Shown: positions 47,753 to 58,993, counted from the first letter of the stretch. The stretch is DNA of 64,000 nucleotides from Muraenolepis orangiensis (GCA_027704905.1 CM051002.1:4374351-4438350), one strand, 5' to 3'. Numbers and translations: made by a program. The notes: a model not told the origin generated them from the letters alone.

Positions 47753-48371
47753 CTATCTAGGGGCGACACCAGGCACCAGTCTTCCAGGGGCATCGGGGTG
47801 GGCCTGGAAGAAGTCGGTGAGAAGGGAGGGGTCAGCCATGTAGGAAGGAGGGACCCAACTGTGATCCTCCAGACCGTAGCCCTCCCAGTCCACCAGGTAC
47901 TGGAATCCTCTCCTTAATGGTCCAGACCGGGTCGCCATCTGTGAGGACATGGGGAGGTGCAGGGGCTGAGGCGGGGGAAGACAGGGTGCTGACAGACACA
48001 GGTTTCAACAGCAATACGTGGAACACAGGATGAAGATTCATGGAAGGGGGGAGATCAAGACGTACCGCAGAGGGGTTAAGAACACAAACAATGGTGTAGG
48101 GACCGACATAACAGGGGTTGAGTTTTGGGAAACAGTGGTGCAGTGGTGTAGGTCCCAAGCTAACAGAAACCCAAACCTGTTTATCCAGATGGTAGGCAGG
48201 GTCTGGACTCCGTCGCCAGTTTGCTCCCCGTTGAGCCCGCTGGGTGGCTCTCAGGAGAGCAGCTCGTGCAGACCTCCAAACCCGGTGACAGTGGTGGATG
48301 TGAGCGCTGGTGGAGGGGACAGCCACATCAAACTCTTACTGGGGAAACAAAGGGTGGTTGATAACCTTTAA
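47753..48371 (-). pseudogene. Gypsy integrase C-terminal region and chromodomain
   Basis: The minus strand gives AVPSTSAHIHHCHRVWRSAR and WRRSPDPAYHLDKQVWVS, then KLNPCYVGPYTIVCVLNPSA and LHPVFHVLLLKPV, the standard region after the integrase core. A frameshift at about 47940 leads to FQYLVDWEGYGLEDHSWVPP, a chromodomain with the usual aromatic cage positions, and DFFQAHPDAPGRL. The stop at 48368-48370 is just before this block. It is not translatable as one chain. Confidence 0.83.
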
Positions 48372-48649
48372 AAGGAACATTTAAAAGGCGACGTGGCAGC
48401 GTTTTTCATGGAGTTATGTGAGTACTCCACCCAACGCAGGACCTTGCTCCATGATGCAGGGTTGCTGGTGGTTAGGCATCTGAGTATGGCCTCTAGGGAC
48501 TGGTTGGCTCTCTCCGCCTGCCAGTTGGTCTGGGGATAGTATCCGGAGGAGAGGCTGACCGTGGCCCCAATTCCCTTACAGAAGGCCTGCCACACCTTGG
48601 AAGTGAACTCAGGATACAATGTCCTGAGGGAAACCGTGGAGGCGAACAA
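48372..48649 (-). pseudogene. Gypsy integrase core end
   Basis: EFTSKVWQAFCKGIGATVSL, SSGYYPQTNWQAERANQSLE, and LRWVEYSHNSMKNAATSPF are the last part of the integrase catalytic core. The catalytic Glu position in QTN.QAER is present, but G in the usual NGQ.ER is W. It lacks the two upstream Asp residues. Confidence 0.82.
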
Positions 48650-48941
48650 CGTGAGTCACGAGGAGATTTGCTGTCTAAGCAGAGGGAGGAGCTTGGGAAG
48701 TCCGACATTGTGGGCCGCCTTGGAAAAACGGTCCACTATGGTGAGAATAACAGAATTACGTGAGACATGGGAAGACCGGTGACGAAGTTGAGGGAGATGT
48801 TGGACATGGGACCACTATGGATGGGGAGAGGTTGCAGGAGACAAGCTGGGGGGCAATGGGAGGACTTATTGCGAGCGCAGATAGGGCAAGCGGCCACAAA
48901 CTCACAAGTGTCCGTCTCTATCCGGGAAACGCCTCCACGGC

Positions 48942-49465
48942 CTAGATCTTTCTAGGGTCAGCTCTGGTGTGCCCCTTCTCCACGATGTGGCTGAGACCTC
49001 CATAGACGTGAAGTGAAATAGGCACTTCTCGGCCTTGACAAACAACTTGTTCTCCAGGAGAAGTTGGAGAACCAAGTGAACATGCTGCCGGTGCTCCTAC
49101 TCTGACAAACAAAATACCGTCCAAATACACCACCACAAACACATTAAGCATAGAGGTCATTGACCAATCTGAAAAACAGCCGGGGCGTTGGTCAACCCGA
49201 ATGGCATCACCAGATACTCAAAGTGTCCAAGGTGGGTATTGAACGCTGTCTTCCACTCGTCCCCCTCCCTGATACGAACGAGGTGGTAGGCGTTGCGAAA
49301 GTCTAGTTTCGTAAAAATGGTGGCATGGGTCAAGGGCTCGAACGTGGAGCTCATCAACGGTAAGGGGTAACGGTTCTTTACCGTGATGTCATTCAGGGCC
49401 CGAAAGTCTATGCAAGGACTGAGGTCAACACCCTTCTTCTTAACAAAGAAAAACCCTGCTGCCAC
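48942..49465 (-). pseudogene. Gypsy reverse transcriptase fragment with mutated active site
   Basis: The minus strand starts AAGFFFVKKKGVDLSPCIDF and RALNDITVKNRYPLPL. Motif A, FTKLDFRNAYHLVRI, is intact, as is HFEYLVMPFGLTNAPAVFQ. After a stop at 49157 the YLDD box reads VVVYLDGILF, with the second catalytic Asp replaced by Gly. Similarity ends shortly afterwards. The enzyme cannot be active. Confidence 0.87.
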
Positions 49466-49470
49466 CGTAG

Positions 49471-50049
49471 AAGAAACAAATGATTCCGGCGAATGATTCC
49501 GGATGCCAGGGATGTAATATGTATTTTCAGGATGTGAGAGGTTGTACAGCCACCCAGAGGGAAGGGAGGTGGTCTATAGGGCAGTCACGTTGTGCAGGAG
49601 GCAGTACATGATAGAAAAATTGCAGATGTAATTCAGCATTTTTTTTTAAGATTTTCACCAGAAATAAATCAAATTTTATTTTTATGGGAAATCACAGTCT
49701 TCACAGCGAAGCATTCAGCCCTGTCAAAACAATACATTTTAGCGGGGTTGATCCAGCACCAGCCGCCTGTATAAAATATAAATATATATATAAAAAACGC
49801 CTGTGGATGGAGTTGACTGCTGGACATCAAGAGGTTACATTAAAGTTTATGCTCTGCTGGTTTCAACAACTCTTTGATCAATGGTATTAGACATCCAGAA
49901 AGAGGATTTGAATAGCTATTTTTATTCTCAATTGTTATAATTTTGGCGCTGGTGATTTTCCTTTGGTGCTAGATATAATATAACCTATTTTTATAGAACG
50001 CCAAAAAGATGCTCTTAGCAGGAAAAACCCTTAGATATGCAGAAAACGT
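49471..50049. other. No gene seen
   Basis: AT-rich. The first 100 bp may be upstream Gypsy sequence (CCAGGGATGTAATATG), but no frame holds. Confidence 0.35.
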
Positions 50050-50566
50050 GTGGCAGTAGCCCAGGAGGAAGAGCGTTCATCTGACAACAGGAAGGTGGCT
50101 GGTTCGATTCACCGGCTCCTTCTAGCAAAAGGAGTCATTACATTACATTACATTACATTACAGTCATTTAGCAGACGCTTTTATCCAAAGCGACTTACAG
50201 TAGTGTGTTTCAACAAAGGAAGGTAAAAGAACAACTCGTCACCAGAAGTCAAAAGTACATTTCATTACTAACAAGTCTCCAATAACTGAACCAGTGCTCA
50301 GGTAGAAGTACAAAAATTCAGGCAAAAGTGTCAGGGAAAAATAAGTTGGCAAACAATATGCAACAATGCGACACACATAAACCACAATGGAGACCACCTA
50401 CCACAACTGGAGTCAGCCATGCAAGGAGACAGACAGCCAGCATGTCGGGAGCAGTTAGGGTTAGGGTGTCTTGCTCAGGGACACCTCGACACTTGGCTCA
50501 AAGAAACCGGGGAATCGAACCAGCAGTGTCAGATGACCGCTCTACCTCCTGAGCTACTGCCACCCC
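50050..50566. mobile_element. Composite: two inverted SINE A ends around a (CATTA)n repeat
   Basis: A plus-strand SINE A head (50050-50130, with GGTTCGATTC) runs into the (CATTA)n dispersed repeat (50136-50345), and a minus-strand SINE A copy (50408-50566) follows. The outer SINE ends face each other in opposite orientation. This could be chance nesting. Confidence 0.75.
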
Positions 50567-51097
50567 TCCCCCCCTTGGCATGGATGTTCGACTACATGGT
50601 GCCCTTACCCATACATCTTAATGGCATGTATGTGAAATAAGATCTGTTTAAGAGTAAATCAGATTTGCTATTAAAGCCAATCAGTCACAAAGGCAGATTT
50701 CCCTCATTGTATTGTTAATATTAGGGGACCATAAAGGATGGGTGGAAGCTGATTATCTCTGCTGGTGAGGTTGAAGTCGTTCATGTAGGAGATCACAGAT
50801 AACACTGACTGACAAACCACCAAGGCAACACAACAACAACACAACAACAAAGATCATTAGGCAACTAGGCCAAAATCTCCTCACAATCCCTCACCATTAT
50901 CCATTGTCCATCGATGCACGAAAACTAGCAGCGGCCAACACAAACCATACAAGATCATACAAACCAAATTAAGAGAGTGATTAAGTGGCTGAGGTGTAAC
51001 AAGGGTCTTAGGACAATCAGATTTGTGAGGAAGGGATGTTGGATGTTGAAAAAAAGAGAAGAGCCAAGCACCAGGTCCGCAGAAGAGCAGGGATAAC
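50567..51097. other. No gene seen
   Basis: Unique sequence with a short (CAACA)n stretch near 50825-50845. Confidence 0.4.
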
Positions 51098-51145
51098 ACA
51101 CACACACACACCACACACACACACACCACACACACACACACCACA

Positions 51146-51205
<60 letters not shown>
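51098..51205. repeat. (CA)n microsatellite with CCACAC interruptions
   Basis: Imperfect at first, with ACACACCACAC spacing, then pure. Confidence 0.96.
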
Positions 51206-51208
<3 letters not shown>

Positions 51209-51837
51209 TGCATTGAAAAACCCTTTTTAGGTGGGCAGGCAAGCTTGAGTATCTTCAGTTGTCCAGGAAATGTTGCACAAATCAAGCATGTCCACGTGTT
51301 TCAATGATATACAAAAATTAAGACTAAGAAAAAATGGATCTGAAATGAGGGAGTCAAAGGACTTAAAACATCACAGTAAGCGCTGTGGTGGGTGTGGTGC
51401 CCAAACCCCCTGTGTGTACTCCTCCTGAAGAGAGAGGAGACAATCGATCGCCATTATGGATCACTCCTACCATCATGCATGCATACTCCTTCTTCAGTGA
51501 TTTTCTTCAATTGATTTGTGTTTGTCTTGTGGACGTTTTAACAGACTTAACTGAGGCCCCCACCAGCCATAATCGACCCTCTGGTGACATCACAAGTGGG
51601 CGTGTCCACCCAGATGTATGATAATGATGGATAGAGGATGGGTCTACCAGCCTACTCTGCGGACCGTACCAACCGCCGAACTATCCGTCATACGTTCGGG
51701 TTGGCCACTCCCACTGTGTGATGTCACCAGGGGGGTCAATTTAGACCATACCTGGTTACGGCTAGATGATAGGCTTGTGTAGTCATGGCAAATCACCGTC
51801 CCACCTGCCCTTTAAACAAACAGCTTGTCTACACCCC
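51206..51837. other. No gene seen
   Basis: Unique sequence. An imperfect inverted pair around GTGACATCACAAGTGGGCGTG (51585) and CACTCCCACTGTGTGATGTC (51707) may be a small foldback. Confidence 0.4.
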
Positions 51838-52012
51838 ATAACACGCCAACACACCAAGACACCAACACACCAACACATCAACACACCAACACACCAACAC
51901 ACCAACACACAAACTCGACAACACACCAACAGAGCAACACAGCAACACACACCAACACACCAACACACCACAACATACCAACACACACCAATACACCAAC
52001 AAACCAACACAC
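51838..52012. repeat. (CAACACAC)n minisatellite
   Basis: Units of ACACACCA and CAACACAC with several variants. Confidence 0.93.
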
Positions 52013-52025
52013 ACTAAGAGAGTAG

Positions 52026-52270
52026 GGCGGCAAGATAGCTCAGTCTGTTTGGACTTGGCTTGGGAACCAGATGGTCGCCGGTTCAAGTCCCCCGAAACAC
52101 CTGGGCACTGACTGCCGAGGTGCCCTTGAGCAAGGCACCTGACCCCTACACGGCTCCCCGGGCGCTATGTATACAATAGCTGCCCACGGCTCCTAATACT
52201 AGGATGGGTTAAATGCAGCGAAACACATTTCACTGTGTTTACATGTATGTGATCAATAAAGAGGATACAG
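52026..52270 (+). mobile_element. SINE family B, near full length
   Basis: GGCGGCAAGATAGCTCAGTC (A box) and CCGGTTCAAGTCCCCCG (B box), then CTGCCGAGGTGCCCTTGAGC and the tail TACATGTATGTGATCAATAA followed by AGAGGATA. Confidence 0.9.
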
Positions 52271-52366
52271 ATTATGTCTCTCTTTCTCTCCATTGGTCTC
52301 TCTCTTGAGAGAAAGAGAGGAATGGAGAGAGACGGACAGAGGGAGGGAGAGAAGAGGGAGAGAGTG

Positions 52367-53026
52367 TTATGACCCAACGAGACCGGCTAGCCAAATGTAC
52401 CAGCGAACAAAGGGAAGCCTTGGGAGGGAAACTAAATGAACAGCCTTGGAGAAGCGGTCGACCACGGTCAGGATGGTGTCACAGCCTTGGGACAAGGGAA
52501 GCCCAGTAATAAAGTCCAAGGCTATGTGGGACCATGGGCGACTGGGAACGGGAAATGCTGGAGGGTGATATGAGGCCTTGCTCTGGGCAAGTGCTTCATG
52601 CACCTGCGGGCACACCTGCGGGCGGACAGCAAGAGGCACAAACAACTGGTTACAGGGACCGTTACCTGGGTCTGGCTCGGCCCGCTGGGCCTGTCTCACC
52701 AGCGGCTCGATGGCCCAGGTGACGACACCCACCACCCGGGCTGAGGGAAGGATGGTGTCGGGGTTCTCCTTGACGGCAGGACCATCCCCCGGGAACTGAC
52801 GGGAGAGGGCGTCAGCCCTGACGTTCTTGAAGCCGGGACGGTAGGTGAGGGCGGCGTGAACCACAAACAGTTCCTTGTTGCCCACATCGAGGTTCATCTC
52901 AGCGGGTTTGAAGTGCCGAGAGAAATAGGTGGACCCTGTGATCCCTCCTGTGAGCGCCAGGGTGATTAAATCCTTCAGAGTCTCCGGGCTGTCTCGAACG
53001 ATGAGGTCCTTTACGGCGTCGCTCAA
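52367..53026 (-). pseudogene. Fused gag / RNase H / integrase ORF, 219 codons
   Basis: Residues 1-27 are gag end (MSDAVKDLIVRDSPETLKDL). About residues 33-58 resemble the RNase H motif around NLDVGNKELFVVHAAL. About 60-80 give TYRPGFKNVRADALSRQFPG, the RNase H-integrase linker. From about 160, SRPWSHIALDFITGLPLSQG, DTILTVVDRFSKAVHLVSL is the integrase core start with its first catalytic Asp. Each join is an in-frame deletion: the HHCC finger and most of RNase H are absent. It is not expected to work, but it is a second case in this window of deletions that preserve frame. Confidence 0.8.
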
Positions 53027-53547
53027 ACCCTAGACAGAGAAGAGCTCTGTCATCCCAGCCATTCTCTATGGCTAGGATCCGTAACTCCACCGTGTAATCG
53101 GCCACCGAGCGAGTCCCCTGATGGCTAACTAGCAGCCGGCTAGCAGAATCCTGCCCGTCAAACGGATGGTCAAAGACCGAGCTAAACTGTCGCTTGAACA
53201 GGGTGTAATTGTAGCCTTTATTTAACCAGGTGAAAGCCCCTTGAGATCAATTGATAATTGGTGGCATAACCCCCGTCGCTGTTCACCGCGGTTATCGCCC
53301 AGCTAAGAGCTCTGTCGGCAAGGAGGGACATCACGAAAGCAATCCTGGCCCCACCGGAGGAATACTTGGACGGCTGATGTGTGAATAGTAACTCGCACTG
53401 AGCTAGGAACCCAGGGTACTGGTTCAAATCGCCTCCGAGCGCTCTGGGACTAACCACGCTGAGCTCGGCCCAAAAGACTGACCCTGCGGAACCTGGGGCT
53501 GGGACATAAACCACACAGGTTTCAGAGTTCGTATGTTTATTTGTCAC
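52899..53547 (-). pseudogene. Gypsy gag fragment
   Basis: APGSAGSVFWAELSVVSPRA, LNQYPGFLAQCELLFTHQPS, IAFVMSLLADRALSWAITAV and, in a second piece, VADYTVELRILAIENGWDDR are the capsid-like gag region of sushi-ichi-type elements. A foreign segment at about 53210-53250 splits it. Confidence 0.8.
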
Positions 53548-53734
53548 ATGTGCATAATAAGATAGATTGTCCAGTTATAGTACAATAACATAATAACATG
53601 TTATACAGTGACATGTTATAGTGCCGGCTCCAAAGATTACAGCAAAGTGAAAATTTAGTACAACTCCTACCAAACAGGGCTTCTCAGAAGTGTGATATCT
53701 GTGATATCATCGGATAAATCTAAATCTAAATGAT

Positions 53735-54037
53735 TGATTCCTCTTTATTGGTCACATACTGTACATGTACAAACACAGTGAAATGAGTTGCTGTGCATTT
53801 AACCATCCTAGTATTAGGTGCAATGGGCAGCAATTGTATATACAGTGCCCGGGGAGCAGTGTAGGGGGTCTGGTGCCTTGCGTGCTCAAGGGCACCTCAG
53901 CAGTGGCCAGGAGGCAAACTGGCACCTTTTTTTCCAAGTACCAGTTCTAACTCTGCACTTGGTCCGTTTCGGGGACTTGAACCAGCGACCCTCCGGTTCC
54001 CAAGCCAAGTCCCAACAGACTAAAGCTACTGCCGCCC
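53735..54037 (-). mobile_element. SINE family B, the most complete copy
   Basis: On the minus strand the head is GGGCGGCAGTAGCTTTAGTC, the B box TGGTTCAAGTCCCCGAAACG, the middle GACCAAGTGCAGAGTTAGAA, then GGTGCCCTTGAGCACGCAAG, CTGTATATACAATTGCTGCC and the tail ATGTGACCAATAAAGAGGAA. Confidence 0.92.
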
Positions 54038-54186
54038 TGATAGATGGAACATGATGTGTGTGTGCTACCACTACCTTTAAATGCTTCTATGTTAATTTAG
54101 TGCATTGCTGTATTGCTGTACTGTACTGCACACAACACAGGCAAATGAGGGTCCATGGCCTGCTGTGTACTGACAACACGGGGGAG

Positions 54187-54219
54187 ACAACACGGTCCAC
54201 ACAATGTGGACCTTGTTGT
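54187..54219. other. 15-bp-arm hairpin, one mismatch
   Basis: ACAACACGGTCCACA (54187-54201) and TGTGGACCTTGTTGT (54205-54219) pair except at one base, around CAA. Confidence 0.8.
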
Positions 54220-54452
54220 GTCACATCCACTGTCTTCTGTTCTGCTATACGGTAGTTAGTAGGGGGGGGGGCAAGGGAAGTGGGGTTGTTGCTATGGCTG
54301 CCATCCACGTGGACACGTGTGGCAGGTGGGTGGGGATTTGGAATGAGTAATTGTCACGTTGTTCTTGGAATATCACCATTGTGTACATGAAAATGACTCG
54401 GCGTGTGTGTTTTTTTGCCTGGATATATGCATTGTGCACGTGTACAATCATT

Positions 54453-54757
54453 GGTAACACTTTACGATAAAGATACTTTCAATTACCATGAATTCACATT
54501 AGTTATTACAGAAATAAGCATTAACTTATTAATTAACTTAATTAAGTGAATTAACAGTTAACTAATGGCCTGGTTATCATTTACTAATGTGTCCATGTTT
54601 ACTGAGGTTACAGTGTTCATGTTAGGTTAGGATAACCCTTACCCACTACCCCTTAACCCCTAAGCTAATGGTGACCCCTATATTTAATTATGTTTTTTAC
54701 TGAAATAAGTAATGTTGATTAAGGGATAATTCATGCACCCTTATTGGAAAGTGTTTT
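54453..54757. mobile_element. Probable MITE with GGTAACACTTTA ends
   Basis: The left end GTAACACTTTACGATAAAG and the right end CTTATTGGAAAGTGTT pair when one is inverted. The TTAATTAA-rich body is typical of a common fish family of short non-autonomous elements. The right end is diverged. Confidence 0.55.
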
Positions 54758-55115
54758 CAAATCATTTTGGTAACATGCCACAGATTCCAACTTCCTACGC
54801 TAAAAACAATAATTACTTTGACTTTTTGGCGTCTTGTTTACTTTTTTAGTTTTATTGCGACAAATGTTTTTTAATTATTCTTAATGATTTTGTTGACAAT
54901 AGTGCTCATCAACCACTACCAGCCACAAATCCACCGTTTTTGGCGGTTCATAATTGCAAATGGCAAAAATAATTGCACCTTCGCTCCCGCTGTTCCATCC
55001 CAGAGTCATTTTGTGTTTCACAAAATTCTTCAGAGGGAGGAAAACAACTTGTAGATAATGCTTCACCCATTAGAAAATACTCCTTGGATATATAATAATA
55101 CCGTTGTGTATTATT
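54758..55115. other. No gene seen
   Basis: Unique AT-rich sequence. Confidence 0.4.
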
Positions 55116-55203
55116 GTATTACTGTGTGTGTATGTGTGTGCATGTGTGTGTGTGTGTGTATGTGTGTGTGTGTGTGTGTGCGTGTGTGTGTGTGTATATG
55201 TAT
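55116..55203. repeat. (TG)n microsatellite
   Basis: TG tract with TATG and CATG variants. Confidence 0.95.
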
Positions 55204-55574
55204 TATATCTCCATTAGGTCCATCAGAAGTAGAATCAGTTTGAGAGTTCCAGCTATGCCAATAGATAATTCATGAATTATGTATTATTATTATTATGATA
55301 ATTATTATGATGATGTATGATTTAAGTGAAACACTCTAGCACGCCCCCCGCCCCCCCTATCCCCCACCATAAGTCCTCCACATCCCCCTCCTCCTCTTCA
55401 TCATCCTCTTTCCTTACGTTATGAATATAAACACAATAAAGTAAGATTTGCATTTAGTTCTCCCTGCACACGCACGCCTCCCACAGCCTGGGAACAGCTG
55501 AGCGTCATGCACTGATTGAACCAGGGGAAAAGTTACGATAAGACAGTAATAAGTATAAGGCAGTGATGTGAAAA
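55204..55574. other. No gene seen
   Basis: Contains a short (ATT)n stretch near 55280 and a C-rich stretch near 55345. Confidence 0.4.
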
Positions 55575-55779
55575 TCTTATGTGCAATACCCAACGACAGA
55601 CAGCAGTTATAAAATAAAAATAAGATAAAAATAGATAAAAATAGAATAAAAATAGAATAAAGTTAAAAAATAAAATAAAAATAAAAATAGAAATGCAATT
55701 TATAAAATGCAAAATATCGGTACAGAAAAGAGCAATATGTATATATAAATCAATGTAATAACATATACATTGTTATATG

Positions 55780-56772
55780 CTATACGCCCTTGTTCAGCAG
55801 CCTGATGGCCTGACTGTGGAAGCTATATCTAAGCCTATTTGTACGGCACTTGATACTGCGGTATCGCCTGCCTGACGATAACAGTGAGTACAGTTCGTGG
55901 CTGGGGTGGGCAATGTCTTTTATGATTAGTTTGGCCTTGGCCACGCACCGCTGATTGTATATATCCAGGAGGGATGGGAGCTCACCTCCAACGATATACT
56001 GGGCCGTCCGCACCACCCTTTGAAGCGCTCTGCGCTCGAGTGCAGTGCAGTTCCCGTACCAGGTGGTGATACACCCTGTAAGAATACTCTCGATGGTGCC
56101 GTTATAGAATGTTCTCAGGATGCGGGGGCCCATGCTGAATTTCTTCAGACGCCTGAGGAAATTCAGGCGTTGTTGGGCTCTTTTAACCACATGTGTGGTG
56201 TGCGTGGACCATGTGAGGTCCTCGGAGATGTGCACGCCGAGGAACTTGAAGCTGCTGAACCTCTCTACTGCAACACCGTCGATGGAGATAGGGCTGTGCT
56301 CTCCCCTCTGCTTCCTGAAGTCCACGATCAGCTCCTTGGTCTTCTTGACGTTGAGGGCGAGGCTGTTCTCCTGGCACCATTGCTCCAGCAATCCGACCTC
56401 CTCCCTGTAGGCTGTCTCGTCGTTGACGGCGATCAGGCCCATCACTGTCGTGTCGTCAGCAAACGTGGCGATGATGTTGGAGCTGTGCATAGCCATGCAG
56501 TCGTGGGTGTAGAGGGAGTAGAGGAGATGGCTCAGCACGCATCCCTGGGGGGCTCCCGTGTTGAGGGTCAGTGGCTCTGATGTGGTGCTGCCCATCCTCA
56601 CCACCTGGCGGCGGTCCAACAGGAGGTCCAGTATCCAGCTGCACATAGATGGGGGCACGCCTAGACCTAGACATCTTGAAGACCGCGGGGACAACAGCCG
56701 CGCGAACATCGCCGTTAATCCACGGTTTCTGGTTGGGATATATCCGAACCAACTTGGTCGGAACAACGTCAT
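55780..56772 (-). pseudogene. LINE copy B reverse transcriptase C-terminal half
   Basis: The open frame of 330 codons has GVPPSMCSWILDLLLDRRQV, LNTGAPQGCVLSHLLYSLYT (motif B), IATFADDTTVMGL with the FADD catalytic pair (motif C), VKKTKELIVDFRKQRGEHSP, and the end SIKCRTNRLRYSFHSQAIRL. The N-terminal 35 residues of this frame are out-of-frame endonuclease-side sequence joined by the deletions. Without motif A it is inactive. Confidence 0.9.
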
Positions 56773-57858
56773 CTATGCACTTCTTGATGAACCCGGTGAC
56801 CGACGACGCGTACTCGTTGATGTTATTGTCCGAGGCAACGCGGAACATGTGCCAGTCAGCGTGATCAAAACAATCCTGCCGCATAGTGTTCGATTGGTCC
56901 GACCAGCATTGGACCACCCTCACAGCGATCGGTTGCTGCTTCAGTCTCTGCCTATAGGCGGGGAGTAGCTGGACAGAGCGGTGGTCTGATTTGCCGAACG
57001 GTTGGTGGAGGAGCGCCTTGTAGCCATCACGGAACGGGATGTAGCAGTGGTCGAGAATCCGCTCGCCCCGTGTGTTGCTCGTTATGTGTTGGTAGAACTT
57101 CGGGAGAACCTTCTTCAGGTTCGCTTTGTTGAAGTCCCCCGCCACGATGAGAGCAGCCTCAGGGTGTGACTCCTGTTCGCTGATAGCCCCATACAGTTCC
57201 TTCAGCGCTGTGTCCGTGTTGGCATGTGGGGGAATGTAAACAGCGGTCACGGTTACCGCTGTAAACTCCCGAGGTAGCCAGTATGGACGGCACATAAGCA
57301 TCAGGTACTCCAGGTCCGGGGAACAGAAAGACTTGAGGGGATGTACATGACTTTGGTTGCACCAAGATCTATTTATCATGAGACATACCCCCCTCCGCAA
57401 TCTTTACCGGAGAGAGCCCTTGTTCTGTCCGCCCGGTGGACGGAAAATCCCGTTGGCTCGATAGCTGTGTCGGTAACCCCCTGCGACATCCATGTCTCCG
57501 TAAGGCAGATGATACAATTGTCCTTAGTTTCCCGGTGGAATTGAATACGAGCCTGTAGCTCGCTTAACTCATTGTCCAGAGACTGTACATTAGCCAGTAG
57601 AATGGTGGGTAGTGGGGGGCGATCGGATCGACATCTCAGCCTGACTAGCACGCCGGCTCGCTTCCCTTGCTTCCTCCGGCGACGCTTGCGTGTAATCGTG
57701 CCCAAGATGGTCGGAGATAATCCAGTTGTTACTTCGGGCGGGACGTCTGAGTCGAAAGAATGAAAAAACTCCGGTAGTCGGCGAGCGGCTGTCGATTTGA
57801 TCTCCCGAAGTGTGCAAAAGTTATAAGTGAACGTGCTGCTAACTTCCTGAACTAAAGC
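56773..57858 (-). pseudogene. LINE copy B endonuclease region
   Basis: TILLANVQSLDNELSELQAR, CIICLTETWMSQGVTDTAIE, and, after the 1-nt loss at the C run, INRSWCNQSHVHPLKSFCSP, LIVAGDFNKANLKKVLPKFY and FGKSDHRSVQLLPAYRQRLK. All catalytic motifs are visible but in two frames. Confidence 0.9.
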
Positions 57859-58978
57859 GGCGACGTTCTAACATTAGAGCGAAAACCCATAGGCTCTAGC
57901 TTCATCGCTAGAATGTCTATTTTCTCCTGCCTGAAGCTCGGTTTAAAGCCAGCCACTTATAACGTGTGTGTGTGTGGGGGGGGGGAAACGGCGGTGGTGT
58001 GATAGCGATCAGAGCTGTCCGTGATAATGGCCCCGATGGCTTTAATGATAATCTACTCGTGGACCCCTCACCACTCCCTCCACCACCCCCTGGGAGTACC
58101 AATGGTTGACAGGAAACAAACAGCGCTCTGACACTTCCCACTAATTAGCATCATTAGCATTCAGCCATTATGTGGCCGGACGGTAGCATGACAGAGCTCA
58201 GGGAGAGGCTGCAGCTGTGACCTTTGAGTGGACATCACCAGCTGTCAGTAATTACCTAGCCGCACATAGCCGCACGCAGCCTTGACAAGCAGGTCCTTGA
58301 GGAGCCATGCCGGCTATAATTGAGCCTCCTTCTTTTGTTTTTCACCTGCTCCTATTTTATCTATTTGTCTAACTCTTTTTAAACAGTCTGGAGTAATTAA
58401 GCAAAGAATAAGCAACAGAAAAGCATTAGCGAAAAAAATAAACTAATTCTTAACCTGAAAAGAAATTATAATAATTTGAAAGAACACAAAACCATAAGGC
58501 CTATTAAGCTTTTTGGACCTCGGGGGCAGGGAGTAGCTCTTGCTAAAACGGGTGCGTGAATATAAATGTGTGACTTGTGTATTAAGTGCTTCTGAACACA
58601 CACACACTGGAAGCTAATAGTGTACCACAGACACTGTGGTTTTTCGGTTCAGGGGATTTGCCACACACCCATGAACACCAACTCGCCATTCTGGGAGGTT
58701 GGAAACCTGGTGTTTCATTCCTAAGTGCCGGCTAATCGGATGTAATTGCTTGTCGAGAAACTCTGCATACTTTTATCAGTCTTTAAAGAAGGAAACGTTG
58801 AATTATTTGATGTCATCTTTCATTTGTTGGGCTTACAGCTTGTCTGGCAAGCCTGAGGAGAGTCAAATTTATGCGTCACATCAGGTGACCGGAAGTTTTG
58901 AGGTGTGTGAAATGGACACAGTTGTTGTTGTTGTTGTTGTTGAGGCCATGGCAGTGCATTGTCTTATTAAACACAACA
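57859..58978. other. Unique sequence and probable upstream LTR of the next Gypsy element
   Basis: 58140-58270 has several CAGCTG E-boxes and a CTAATTAGCATCATTAGC segment that look like non-repetitive host DNA. The last part (about 58700-58978), ending in TTATTAAACACAACA just before the primer-binding site, is probably the Gypsy 5' LTR, but I cannot find its left edge. Confidence 0.45.
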
Positions 58979-58992
58979 TTGGCGACGAGGAT
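58979..58992 (+). promoter_or_regulatory. Primer-binding site of the Gypsy element
   Basis: TTGGCGACGAGGAT follows ACACAACA, the expected CA end of an LTR, and lies just before the gag ATG at 58994. TGGCGAC starts are usual in vertebrate Gypsy elements. Confidence 0.6.
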
Positions 58993-58993
58993 T

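Larger units (their letters stand above)
47745..49470 (-). mobile_element. Ty3/Gypsy chromovirus remnant
   Basis: In minus-strand order: reverse transcriptase (49465-48942), a large deletion, integrase core end (about 48649-48372), integrase C-terminal region (48326-47832) and chromodomain (47950-47753), then the presumed 3' LTR. gag, protease, RNase H and most of the integrase core are missing. The organisation matches the 7-9 kb element, but the sequence differs clearly, so it is another subfamily. Confidence 0.85.
52367..53547 (-). mobile_element. Ty3/Gypsy remnant: gag joined to RNase H and integrase pieces
   Basis: In minus-strand order it keeps gag (53547-53218 and 53105-52899), then a joined ORF (53026-52367). 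The reverse transcriptase is missing, and the break at 53215-53250 includes a short foreign segment (TAGCCTTTATTTAACCAGGT). The element ends at 52367 inside the integrase core. It is separate from the remnant at 47.7-49.5 kb because both carry parts of the integrase. Confidence 0.82.
55575..57858 (-). mobile_element. LINE copy B, same family as A and C, with two internal deletions
   Basis: On the minus strand the 5' truncated start is at 57858 (GAACTAAA junction). Endonuclease follows to about 56700, then RT motifs B and C and the C-terminal region (56640-55780), and an A-rich tail of AAAAATAG units (55610-55700). Compared with copy C, about 470 bp is missing between GATGTTCGCGC and GGCTGTTGTCCCC, and about 320 bp between CTTCAAGAT and GTCTAGGCGT. 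This removes the RT fingers and motif A. One base is also missing in the poly-C run near 57388 (6 C, where A and C have 7), which shifts the endonuclease frame. Confidence 0.93.

Noticed and set aside
47229..53547. One single Gypsy element spanning 47.2-53.5 kb with later insertions
   Set aside because: Both parts carry integrase core pieces and their order is not collinear, so I treat them as two remnants.
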